DNA from: Iris pallida
Taxonomy: Eukaryota > Streptophyta > Magnoliopsida > Asparagales > Iridaceae
NCBI GenBank assembly: GCA_029216955.1
Contig: JANAVB010016203.1
Span: 1 to 64,000 of the forward strand
Length of the DNA: 64,000 bases
Reading direction: 5' to 3'
The notes beneath the pieces are model-generated. The model was not told the DNA's origin. It saw only the letters and a program-made list of their open reading frames with translations, and made no database searches. The position numbers and the translations under genes are program-made. Positions within the stretch are counted from its first letter, which is position 1. Each line of letters opens with the position of its first letter. Of this stretch, positions 47,516-58,081 are shown piece by piece.

Positions 47516-47860
47516 AGTCATGTCCAAAAAAATGTTGATAAAAAATGTCAGCCACATAAAAAGGTAAAAAGATTATACTTGTATATCGTTCGCCAGGGTC
47601 GTTTGGTGAGGAGGCTGCCTGGGTAGAGGAGGAGGTTGCTTAGGCGCTGGGGATCATCGATAAAACTTCAAAGACGAAAGGGAGCTACCTCGATAGGGGA
47701 GTGGGTGGGAAGTTGGGCAATAGGGAGCCGGAGGTGACGGTTTGGAGCCGGGTGGAGGATGAGGAGGTAGGGATTTGGAGAAGGGGGATTTAGGGATTGG
47801 GGAAAAACAAAATGAAATAAGAAAAGCATTGCTCTATCTGCTTCTTTTCAAATTTCGTAG
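47516..47860. other. Unassigned stretch with GGAGG-rich sequence
   Basis: Between LTR D and the CACTA fragment. The second half is rich in GGAGG/GGTGGG on the plus strand. It holds no gene that I recognise; it could be part of the DNA transposon or a captured fragment. Confidence 0.4.
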
Positions 47861-47942
47861 CAACAGAAATATAATGTCACTTCCTAAATTCTGACGTCTT
47901 AGCGACGGACTAGCGACAAAAATATGGACATAGATTTCATAT

Positions 47943-48592
47943 GGGTAAAGTGCAAAAAAAAATCCTCCTTATATATGCCTCGAAGCAAAATAAGACTCGT
48001 TAGAAAACTAATACAATTGACCCTCTTAGATTTTTCTAGTCAGCAAAAAATCCGCTGTGGAAATGACCGTTAATGACTTTCAAAAAAACTACCCAAAATT
48101 CCCTCCCTTTTCCACTAGCGGTGGCCAGCCCCCCTCCTCCCTCCACCAGCCGGCCCACTAACCCGCCCTCTCTCTTTCCTTCCTCGACCGGTCCCCCTCG
48201 ACCCCCTCTCCTCCCTCCCCAGGCCGGCCCCCCTCGACCCCCATAATCCCTCCACTGGCTGGCCCCCCTGGCCCGTCCACTACTCCCTCCGCTGGTCGGC
48301 CCCCCTCCCCCCTCCGTTAGCCGGTCATGCACGACCCGTCCCCCTCCTCCCTCCGCTGGCCGGCCTCCCTCTCCCCTCCTCTAGTCGGCCTCACTCGACC
48401 TTCCCCCACCACCGGAGAGAGAGGGGAGAGAGAGTGGTAGGAGGGGTAAAATTGTCATTTTAGACGTATTTTAATGTCTGTTAACGGTATGGATGTAAAC
48501 TGATTCAAAATAAAATTGTGAGGGTTTTTTAAAACTAGGGGTCTTTAAATGCAAAATTGCAGATCTAAGGAGGACTTTTTTGTACTTTACCT
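47943..48592. mobile_element. Mutator-like non-autonomous element inside the CACTA fragment
   Basis: Ends are GGGTAAAGTGCAAAAAAAAA and, reversed, AGGTAAAGTACAAAAAAGTC, continuing with CCTCCTTA on both sides: about 30 bp of imperfect terminal inverted repeat. Flanks GATTTCATAT (47933-47942) and GGTTTCATAT (48593-48602) form a 9-10-bp duplication with at most one mismatch, right for Mutator-like elements. No transposase; the inside is a C-rich repeat. Confidence 0.75.
48110..48410. repeat. GC-rich tandem repeat inside the Mutator-like element
   Basis: Degenerate units of about 30-60 bp built on CTCCGCTGGCCGGCCCCCCT and CGACCCCC. GC content is far above the AT-rich surroundings. A Gly/Arg-rich minus-strand frame through it is a composition effect. 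Capture of a host gene piece is possible but not shown. Confidence 0.7.
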
Positions 48593-48702
48593 GGTTTCAT
48601 ATACACATTTCTGTTGCTAGTCAGTCGTCTATCTGTCGCTACTCAGCGACGGTTCTTGTTCCATGCTGAGGCTAGTCACTATTTTATAGCATTTTTGTAG
48701 TG

Positions 48703-49207
48703 CATGAACTTATGCCAAATTTATAATTTGCAAGCATGGACTTTCTAAGCCATTGTAACTTACTAATTAATTTTGGCTAATTAACCATAAAAAATTATAA
48801 TTTTTTAATACTTTTTTCTTTGACAACTTACAAAGTTCTAGCCTCTTCTTCTTGTTGTTCATAAACCTAACACGTCGCATTTATACTTTACAATGATTTC
48901 TTTTAAATATGATTTCATAATTTGCTGACCATCTTTTCTCTTCTTATTTTGGCTCCATTTAAACATATTAACGTTCCTAATTAACAACAAAACTGAAGCT
49001 ATATGTTTTGAGCTTTTCAAATTCTCAAGCATTGCTTCAACAAATTAAAACTCGAAAGGTTTTGAATGAAAAAATATATAATGCTAGTTTAAGATAAAAA
49101 AATTAAAAAAAAAACTAATTTAGTAGACTCCATGTTCGCATTGTGAAAGATAAATTAGTTTGCAGAAATCTTTTGTTGCATGTTATATGTAGAGGGAAAA
49201 AGGTTAA
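48703..49207. other. AT-rich spacer, nothing recognised
   Basis: AT-rich sequence right of the CACTA end, with homopolymer runs. I see no gene, terminal repeat or known motif. Confidence 0.6.
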
Positions 49208-49559
49208 GGCTGTGTTTGATTGCGTTTTTTTTTATGAAAAATATTTCCATCATAAATTTTCCAGCAATTGTAGTGTTTGATAGTTTATATTTTCCATAAA
49301 ATTATTTTCCAAAAAACTATACTTTTCCATATTTTTTTCTTTCTAAAATGGTGAAAAATGAAACTTGTCCAACTCATAGGAAAATATCATTTTCCATGAA
49401 AAATAACTATTTTCCATAGGAAAAATGATAATCAAACACCCAAATTAAGTTTTCCATGAATTTTTTTTAAAATTTCATGAAATTATTTTCCTAGAAAAAT
49501 AATTCCATGGAATTATTTTCTTTTCCATATACTTTCCACATTTGTAATCAGACACACCC
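49208..49559. mobile_element. Tourist-like MITE (PIF/Harbinger type)
   Basis: Starts GGCTGTGTTTGATTGCG and ends, reversed, GGGTGTGTCTGATTAC; flanked by TAA on both sides (49205-49207, 49560-49562). The inside is rich in TTTTCCAT and its complement ATGGAAAA and can fold on itself. 352 bp, no coding. Tourist elements duplicate TTA/TAA and start in this way. Confidence 0.75.
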
Positions 49560-49562
49560 TAA

Positions 49563-49816
49563 GTTTACAACCAAAACCAATGCGTACAAGCATCTTACAA
49601 CTCCTCTCTCTCCCATGCTAACACGGGCCCACCGGATACCCTCTCTTCGCCCCTCCTCCAATGGAAGGTCGTCATGTGGCAGTTGTAAGCTCTTACAACC
49701 GAGAGCATTGCTCTATGTAGAGAGGGATGGTATTATTATTGGCATTGGCAGTTGAATTGCAGCTAGATCCTATTTGGCTGGGCCGCCGTGAACCATTTGG
49801 TGTTCATAACAAAAAA
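49563..49816. other. Spacer, nothing recognised
   Basis: Mixed sequence between the MITE and element F, with CTTACAAC and a GGTATTATTATTGGC stretch. No gene or terminal repeat was identified. Confidence 0.55.
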
Positions 49817-49821
49817 AAACT
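49817..49821. other. Target site duplication of element F (left)
   Basis: AAACT here and at 60697-60701, immediately outside the two 156-bp LTRs 10.7 kb apart. The exact match ties both LTRs to one insertion. Confidence 0.9.
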
Positions 49822-49977
49822 TGTTGTGAAAATAAGAGAGAAAGAGAAGAATATTGGTAGCCAGAAAAGAATGTGTACGCAGCTTTCTCATTAATAACAT
49901 ATATAGAGGGAATGGGATAGAAGTTGTTGTGGATATGGATAAGGGCATCCACATTTGGGTTTATCCAAATCACAACA
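49822..49977 (-). repeat. Element F 3' LTR (156 bp)
   Basis: TGTTGTGAAAATAAGAGAG ... CCAAATCACAACA. Followed on the right by CTCTCTCTTGG, on the minus strand an AAGAGAGAG polypurine tract. Confidence 0.9.
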
Positions 49978-50292
49978 CTCTCTCTTGGATGCCCACTTTA
50001 ATTATTGACTCATTAAAAACTTTTCTAGGAAAAATCGGTTGGAAAAAATCCATAGAAAAGAAAAGAGTATAATAATATTCTTCAGGAATATGAGTCTTCA
50101 GGAATCTAAGTAGGTGCGACCTACACTGCCTCATTAAAAACATTTCGAAGGGAAAACCCAGTGAAAAAAAAACCTCAACGAAGTAAAGGAGTACAATGCG
50201 CAAAGACATATTTCAAGATGTCTCTATTAGCATCTTTAGGATGCTTGCATCTACAGGATGCTCTCCCTCAAAAATATTACATTATTGCTCTT
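49978..50292 (-). mobile_element. Element F 3' untranslated part
   Basis: Non-coding; contains GACTCATTAAAAAC, GCCTCATTAAAAAC and GAAAACCCAGTG motifs repeated in tandem fashion. Interrupted at 50293 by LTR G. Confidence 0.7.
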
Positions 50293-51232
50293 TGTCATCC
50301 CCAGTTTTTAAGAACAGGGGTATTTTGGTTATTTTTTATTTTTGAATATTTTTGAAATTTATTATTATTTATGATATTGTTTTGGGGTTATTTGAGTCGG
50401 GTTCGAATTTCAACTCAATCCGACTTGTATCGGAGACCCGGGGTAGCTTTGACTCTAGTGAACCCACTTATTAGTTAGACATGGCCTACATATGATAATA
50501 TTTAAGTTAGTGTAGTTAGACTAAATTTCATGACTAGGTTTTGTTAATTAGATATTTAAATTAGACTAATTTAGCCTCAAACCAAAATCCTATTTTAAGT
50601 TGAACCTAATGAGACAATGGAGGGCATTTTGGACATTTCAAAATAGAGGAAACCAAGCCATTCTTGGTTGGCCATGAGAGGGAGGGGTGAGTCACTTTTT
50701 TTTCATTCTTAGCCACAAATTTCTCTCTCTTCTTCTTTTCTAAATTTTGAGAGGAACCACCATTGATTTCGTCTCCAAATCAATCTTTTCTTCCACCAAA
50801 TCTTCTTCATTTCTTCTCTACTCCATGAAGAGAGGGTGCTAGCCAAGTTTGGGAGAATTTGGATTTGGTTCGTGTCCATTTGGAGATCTCTTCGTGTTGG
50901 TGTCGTATCGGGAGGAATTTCTTTGGTTTTGATCTCCCGAAAGGTATAATCTCCCCTCTAATTTACTCCTACATTTATTTAGGATTATTTTGAACCCATA
51001 GGAATGACTCCCATGGTTGTGTCTCTATTTGTGTCCATTTCGTGTGCATTTGGAGATATTGGAAGTGTCCTTGATGTGGCTTTGTGTCCTAATGTGGAAA
51101 CCCCTAATTTGGACACCCCATGTGTTTGTGTCCTTGTCTTTTGTCTATTTCATGTCTTTTATTTCAGTTTTAATGTGCTAGAGTGTCTATATTCATGTGG
51201 GTGTGTGTCTATGTATATATGGTATGAGTGTG

Positions 51233-51604
<372 letters not shown>

Positions 51605-51899
51605 ATGTGAGTGTCCATGTATATATATGTAGTGGTATGAGGGTGTGTGTCTATTTTCATGTATCATATATAGAGATATATTCATGTATATATTATATTG
51701 AGTGTGTCTCTATATGTATGTGTGTATGTGTGTGTGGATATGCATATATATATATATGTGTGTGTGTATGGATGTATATGTATATGTAGGGGGGTGTGTG
51801 GAGTTTAGAAAGAGTGTGGTTTAGAGAGTGAGATAGAGAGATAGATAGGGAGGGGTTGAGAGTGATTGAGGGGTTTAGAGAGTGAGATAGAGGGAGAGA

Positions 51900-52030
51900 G
51901 AGGAGGAGGAGCTGCTGCTATTGGCAGCAGCACACACAGGAAGTAGCAGCAGCAGTCCCCATAGGGGATTGCACAGCAGCAGCAGCAGCTGCTTGGCTGC
52001 TACCATGGCAGCAGTTTGAGAGAGCTGCAT
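51900..52030. repeat. CAG/CTG trinucleotide-rich block in LTR G
   Basis: Repeated GCAGCAGCA and CTGCTGC, with both orientations present (GCTGCTGCTATTGGCAGCAGC), so it can form hairpins. It lies after a GAGAGATAGAG-rich stretch. Confidence 0.8.
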
Positions 52031-52049
52031 GAAACAGCAGTACCAGGAT

Positions 52050-52640
52050 TCTTCCTTCCTATTTCATCATCCATTTAGCCATTCATTTCACCCATTCATT
52101 CATACATTCATTCATATATTTTTCCATCCATTCATCCATCCATTTAGCCATCCATTTGCATTCCAAACATTCATTCATTCGTCCATATATTTTCCATCCA
52201 TTCATTCTTCCATTCATTCATGCATTCTTTCATTCATTCAGTCCTTCATTCTTCCATTTATTTCATTCCATCCTTCATAAATCAGTCCATCCATATATCA
52301 CCCCATTTCACATACATATCAGTCCCCATACATTCTCCATTGAAAATTAGCCCCCCATTCATACTCAATGCATTCATTCTTCCATACATTTCAGTCATCA
52401 ATTTATCCATTCATTTATACATTCAGTTAAGTCCATACTTCATATATTTCAGTCCCCATTTCAGTTTCAATTCAACCCATTTCATCCATCTATAAATCAG
52501 TCCATCATCCATATCATTTCCAGCTTCATTTCATCCATCCTTTCATACATACAAATCATTCATAAATTTATTCATTTCCTCCATTCATTCAGTCACTCAT
52601 TCACCCACCATTCATTAACCCATTCATTCACAAATTCAGT
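52050..52640. repeat. CATT/CATC tetranucleotide-rich stretch in LTR G
   Basis: Degenerate CATTCATTCATCC repeats over about 600 bases. A shorter stretch of the same type exists in each LTR of element C (8806-8940, 13880-14010, 32480-32600). Confidence 0.85.
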
Positions 52641-53389
52641 CCACATATTATCCTATAAGTTCAGTCCATATAAATCTATGTATATCAGTCCTCATTTCAT
52701 ATGTTTTTAGTCCACTTTCCACTTCCATTTCATCAATTCAATCATCCATTTTACCCTACTTTTCACTCCATGTGCAACACACAATAGATTCCTATTTCTG
52801 TCCTATAGCAGCCCTCATTCCCATGTTATTCAGTTCTTGTATGTATGTTTTTGTGTGTGTGTGTGTGTGGGAGTAGGTTGAGTGTTAGTTTGTGGGTGTT
52901 GATATGTTAGTAGGGTAGAGGTTAAGGTATTTGATATATGAGATAGTTTATTGAATGATAGAGAAGAAGGTAAATGTTAGATGTAGTTAGTTGTTAGAGT
53001 GTATTAGCTAGCTTGTTAGAGTTAGTATTAGTCTAGAGTCTAGAGTTAGAGTTGAGGTATCTCGTGATACCAAGTTGGTATCTTAAGGTAAATAGGATTT
53101 ACCTTATTTGAGTTAAGGTATTGAGATACCTTCAAGATACGAAGTTAGAGTATCAAGATACCATGGCATGGTATCGAGATACGGGGGCATGGTATTAGGA
53201 TACCATGTTGAGGTAGAAAAGTGCCTAGAAACTAAGGTAGAGGCTTCGTAGTAGGTTTAACTTGGTAAAGGTAATACGGTAAGTTAAGGTAATAGGGTAA
53301 TTGTAAGTTTTGAGTTAGATAGTTTAAGATGTGGCTAGAAATAGGTTCTCTTGGTTGGTAATGGTTAGGATTAGTGCCCTTAGACTAGT

Positions 53390-53770
53390 TTTGACCTCGG
53401 TTGACCGTTTTGACCAAAAGTCAACAAAAGTCAACAAAAAGTCAAACTTAGCCTAATAATGACTAGAATTGACCCGAAACCAAACCAGAGTTGACCAGTT
53501 GACTAAAAGTCAACAGTTAGTCAATATTAGACTAGTTTGACCTAAGGTTGATCTAGAGTTGACCAGAGTTGACCATTGACCAAAAGTCAACTTTAAGTCA
53601 ATTCTTGACCAGATTGACCTAGTTTGACTTGGATAGACTTCATGTGACCTTGTTTGACCTTGGTTGTCCTAGTGTGACCTTGTTTAGCTCAGTACGACCT
53701 AGTATGACCTAGTTTAGCTTGGTGTGACTTAGTTTGACCTAGTTTTAACTTAGACTTGCATATCATGACT
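53390..53770. repeat. Cluster of TTGAC (W-box-like) motifs in LTR G
   Basis: Around twenty TTGACC/TTGACT cores or their complements GGTCAA/AGTCAA in about 380 bases, often paired as GACCAAAAGTCAAC. TTGAC[C/T] is the core bound by plant WRKY factors. Whether this works as an enhancer is inference; tandem duplication of one unit explains the count. Confidence 0.7.
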
Positions 53771-54410
53771 AGATTAGCTTTTTTTATTATTAAACCCTGT
53801 TTGGACTCATGGTACCTTGTCTTTAGGTTTGTGATATCTCTGAGCACCTGTTCACCTTATCAGATCAGGACCACGGGCTAGTACATTCGCTGATAGTTTT
53901 TATTGTCTTGATATCTGCTATATCTGATTCAGTTGTAGTGTCTTACTTGATTTCTAACAGATGGTTCACGGACTAGTATATGTCAGATCTTGACATAAAA
54001 TATTGTTCCATGATTACTTGGCATATTGGTACATGACTCGACTTATTACTTGTACTTGTATAGACATGGACTTGGTAGCGGGCTGGCCCTCTGTTCTTGA
54101 GTCTCGTATTATAACGTGTCATGTCCGGATCCATTATACTATTCGGAGATGGGGAGTTATTAGTGGTTGTGTGATCAAAATCCCTACTTGTTTCTCATAC
54201 TTGTACTTATTAATTGTTCATAGCTATACCCTCGCTCACGACGGGTAAAGCCTGACCCCACTTGTTCATAGCTTTTCATGGTGGTCAGCCTGATCCTGCT
54301 CCGTTGTACACTTATTCATAGTCGGTCAGATGGAAAGCCTGATCATGTTTTCCAAGTCGATCACATAACGCATTAATAATTCAAGGCACATTTTATATTT
54401 ATTTATTATA

Positions 54411-54720
54411 GGAGGCTAAGTTCTGTTCAGGAGAAGGGTTACTACCCTGGTCCTTATTTGGTTTACGGGTTGTAACTTAGTTTTCGAATGGTTCCCAAGT
54501 CATCTTATAAATTGTCGTCCTAGTCAGTACTCACATCCTGTTATATATATTTTCTGTTGATTTTGTCTTGTATTTCATATGTTCTACATGCTCTTATGCT
54601 ATACCTTGATTGGAGGCTAAGTTCTGTTCGGGAGAAGGGTTACAACCCCGGTCCTTGTTTGGTTTAAGGATTATAACTCGGCTTCCGAATAGCTCCCAAG
54701 TCTTCCTATATCTTTGTCTT
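54411..54720 (+). repeat. Tandem duplication of about 200 bp in LTR G
   Basis: GGAGGCTAAGTTCTGTTC at 54411 and 54613, each followed by the same GGAGAAGGGTTAC, GGTCCTT and CCCAAGTC blocks. Confidence 0.8.
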
Positions 54721-55290
54721 GTATTTTATTATACTGTCTCTTATAGAATTTGTCAATTCATATGGAACTGCTGTTAGTGTTTGTACTTGCTCATTTTTCT
54801 GACAGGATACCGTTGATATATTACAGATGTTTCTGAGGTAAACTGCTCGACCAACTATGGGGTCGAGACAGATGGAGACTTAGGCCAGGACTGTAGCCTG
54901 TTAGTTGAGCCACTAGACTTTGCACTCCCAGAGTAGTTAGCTTAGTTAGGCTTGCCTGGACTGCGATCCAACTTTTGTTTTAGACTGTAGTAGTTTATAT
55001 TTATTTTTTGTGACTTTGTGATGTTGTTTGTTTCTCTCCGGCTGTGTTGGATGTTGAACTCATTTTCCATTTTCATATCTATCATATTTCCTTTTCGTAC
55101 TATCTATCTTAGTTTTGTTTTGTGATTGAGTTATGCCAAATATATTCCTCCGTACGGAGATGACATGTACCCTTATACTGTTTAGTGTAGTTTTTGTAGA
55201 CGACCTATACAGCGTTCTATCGCCGATTCTGTGGCGTAGGCTGGACGTAACCACGTGCTCGTACCCCTAATCAGGGTGCGGATCGTGACA

Positions 55291-57229
55291 TTCTTACATC
55301 AATTCAAAATGAAAATCAACCCCCAATACAATTTAAATATTACATCTTACCCCAACACTGTATTTTGTCCATACATTTATACATATCCTTATGAAGAGGT
55401 TGCAGGCTTTATTTGTGATTCATGAAAGCTCGTAGCTCCCCCTGACGTGTTGAACTGTTGAAAAAATAGCCATGCATATTCTCTGTACGCTTTGATGAAA
55501 TTACCGCGATAATTTGATTTATTCTCTCTAAAATACCTGCAATATTATTTTTGAAACATACCTTGCTTGTGGTATCTTCTTAATGAGTACCAGATAAATA
55601 TTATTCATATGTATATCTCATTAGATAAAAAAACATTAATCAAGAATAATTAATATGAATTATGTCATTCCAGTATATGTATGTATATATGCATATCAGC
55701 AAATTCACATAAAGTATTTTGCAGAGTTAATGACAATAAAGAAGTTGTATTTTAAATAGGGTGCTCCATGACCCGGAACATGTTCTTTTGGTCGAAATGG
55801 ATCTTAGTGACCTGACCATTATAGGGATATTATTTATGTTAAATCTCTACAGGAGATTATAGTGTATCTCGTCCAGAGATTCATCTTTACATGATATTAT
55901 ATAAGATCTCTTCAGGAGATTTACCTTTATCTCTTCTGGAGATTCAAATCTCTTCTGGAGATTCCGATCCCTTCGGAAGATATCCGATCTCTTCGGGAGA
56001 TATCCGATCTCTTCTGGAGATTCCGATCTCTTCGGGAGATTATGATCTCTTCGGGAGATATTCGATCTCTTCGGGAGATATTCGATCTCTTCGGGAGATT
56101 CCTCGAGCTGAAATTGCTCAATACATTTGGATCTCTTATTTGTTACAGACACCCATTCAAAACCTATGGGGTTTATTCTTTTTTGGGTTTTATACTGTAG
56201 GACTGAACATTCCACGTCTTGCGAGAGATATCGCATCTTTTTATTAGATTATTCGTGGTTTAGAGTTATCCTTTATTTTTATCACCCTTCTTATTCTTGT
56301 CTGATAATGTCATTTATGACAAACTTCTTGATTCCAAATTTCTCTTAACTATGTATAAAACATAGATTTCATGGATACCGGTACCTCTTTCTCAGTCTCT
56401 TCTGGAATCTGAGGTATATCCTCTACCGGAGCGATATACTTTGAGAAATTTGATCTTTGGTTCATGACATCTTCCGGACCGTCATAAACTTTTTCTCTAC
56501 AGGAGGTGCTTCTTCCGGAGCTGCTTCTTCATGAGCATTAGGGTGTGTATATTATTCGGTCTCTTCTTATGGAAAGCTGAATCTTTAGAACCTTATTTGG
56601 CCTATATTTGATTCTTATAAATATATAGTTGGTATAACTATTTTATGCAGCATAATCGAGTAAACATCTAATAATTCTTTGTAGTGAAACGTAAGAAATA
56701 ATATCTCCTAATTTATTCAAGAAGAAAGAATGTCATTCTATATTCTCTGAAATGATGTTTTTACGACGTTCTTCTAGAATGATGATATTCATAAATTTCT
56801 TCTAGATTAAAAATTCACGACGTTCTCTTTGAACAAGTTATTTATCTTCCAATATCTCCCCCTAACGGCGGGAATTCTGTCGTACTAAAGTTTAAAAAAA
56901 CATAAATTTGCATGTCTCTAGAAATATTTATTGGAGGAGAATCAAAATTGAACATAAATACCCAATCAACGTTGGGTGTTAATTATTTAACAATTCAAAA
57001 TATAAATGCAAAGACTCAGTCTAAATAGCTACCAATATAGTCTTAAAAAAATGTTTGCTACTCTAAAAAAAATGGAGTGACTAATCATCCCCAAAGAAAT
57101 CTGCAGATGTCATATTGGCATTCTTTTGTGCCTCAAATTCGTCACTAAGGAGGTCATCATTGTCCGTGTCAAGAATGGAATTTGTTTCAACCTTCTGGAT
57201 TTTTTGATTATTGGCCACCACTTCTTTGG
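55291..57229 (-). mobile_element. Element F, region where pol is missing
   Basis: Between gag and LTR G there is 1.9 kb that in a complete copia would be part of pol. I see no RT, integrase or protease motif. It is AT-rich except for a GATCTC repeat array. On the minus strand an open frame with repeated SPEEI/KRSNISRRD elements follows the array. Confidence 0.6.
55853..56105. repeat. Tandem array of palindromic ATCTC-N-GAGAT units
   Basis: About a dozen units of 17-19 bp such as GATCTCTTCGGGAGATATCC, each an inverted repeat ATCTC...GAGAT with four to six bases between. The right part is most regular; units become worn to the left. Confidence 0.88.
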
Positions 57230-58081
57230 ATGCACGACAGTTGCGGTACCAATGGCCTTCACGTCCACATTTGAAGCATGTGTCTCTTGGTGCTCAATTT
57301 TTTCATTTTCTTGATCTTCGTTTAGAATTTGCTTCTTCTTCTTTTTCTATGGCTTAGTATGCCTACCACTGCTGGGGTGACCACACTTCCCTCTTCCTCT
57401 GTAGCCACCTCTGCTAGAGTTTCCAGAACGTCCTCTGTCTCTGCCTCTGCCTTTTCCTCTGGAATATCCGTAACTGGCATTCACTTCAGGAAATGCTAGT
57501 GTTCCAGTTGGCCTAGTATTATGATTTTGGATGAGGACCTTATTATTTTACTCGGCAACTAGGAGCACAGAGATGAGTTCTAAAATCTTAGAGTAGTGTT
57601 GTTGTCTATATTGTTGTTGCAACAATATATTTGTGGCATGGAAAGTTGAGAGGGTTTTCTCAATCATTTGCTCCTGGATAACCGGTTCTTCACACAACTT
57701 AAGCCTCGATGTAATATTGAACGTAGCTGAGTTGTATTCAGATACCGACTTGAAATCCTGGAATCGAAGACTGGTCCATTCATTCTTCGCTGCTGGGAGG
57801 ATGACTGCTTTCTGGTGGTCATATCTATCCTTCAGGGATTCCCACAGAATTTTTGGATCGTCTATAGACAGGTACTCATTCTTCAAATCAGCATGAAGAT
57901 GTCGACGCAAAAAAATTATCGTTTTAGCCTTGTCTCCAGGACTAATCGGCTTTGTTGGAGTACTCAGTGTGTGTACCAGGTCAAGGGAGCTAAGGTAAAG
58001 CTTAGCATCTAATTTCCAAGTGAGATAATTACTTCCGTTAACTTCTAGGATAGGGAATTCCAACTTGGTAAGGTTTGACAT
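57230..58081 (-). pseudogene. Gag of element F (UBN2 copia type)
   Basis: Begins MSNLTKLEFPILEVNGSNY, with LTWKLDAKLYL, KTIIFLRRHLHADLKNEYL, LWESLKDRYDHQ and WTSLRFQDFKSVSEYNSA, the usual blocks of this gag. An in-frame TAA at 57548-57550 precedes an Arg/Gly-rich box (GKGRGRDRGRSGNSSRGG). After a frame change a perfect zinc knuckle CFKCGREGHWYRNC lies at 57236-57278. Gag packages RNA in the particle. It is the only gene the element has kept. Confidence 0.88.

Larger units (their letters stand above)
47861..48702. mobile_element. CACTA (En/Spm-like) transposon fragment with intact right end
   Basis: The right end reads, on the minus strand, CACTACAAAAATGCTATAAA, a standard CACTA terminus, at 48683-48702. 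Subterminal motifs TAGCGACGG / TAGCAACAG recur in both halves (47860-47925 and 48615-48655), as in CACTA subterminal repeats. No transposase. The left terminus was not found. A Mutator-like element interrupts it. Confidence 0.65.

Noticed and set aside
47578..47830. Captured gene fragment (GGAGG-rich stretch)
   Set aside because: No frame longer than chance and no motif; origin left open.
48036..48332. Gly-rich 98-codon minus-strand protein
   Set aside because: Translation of the C-rich tandem repeat in the Mutator-like element; composition alone explains it.
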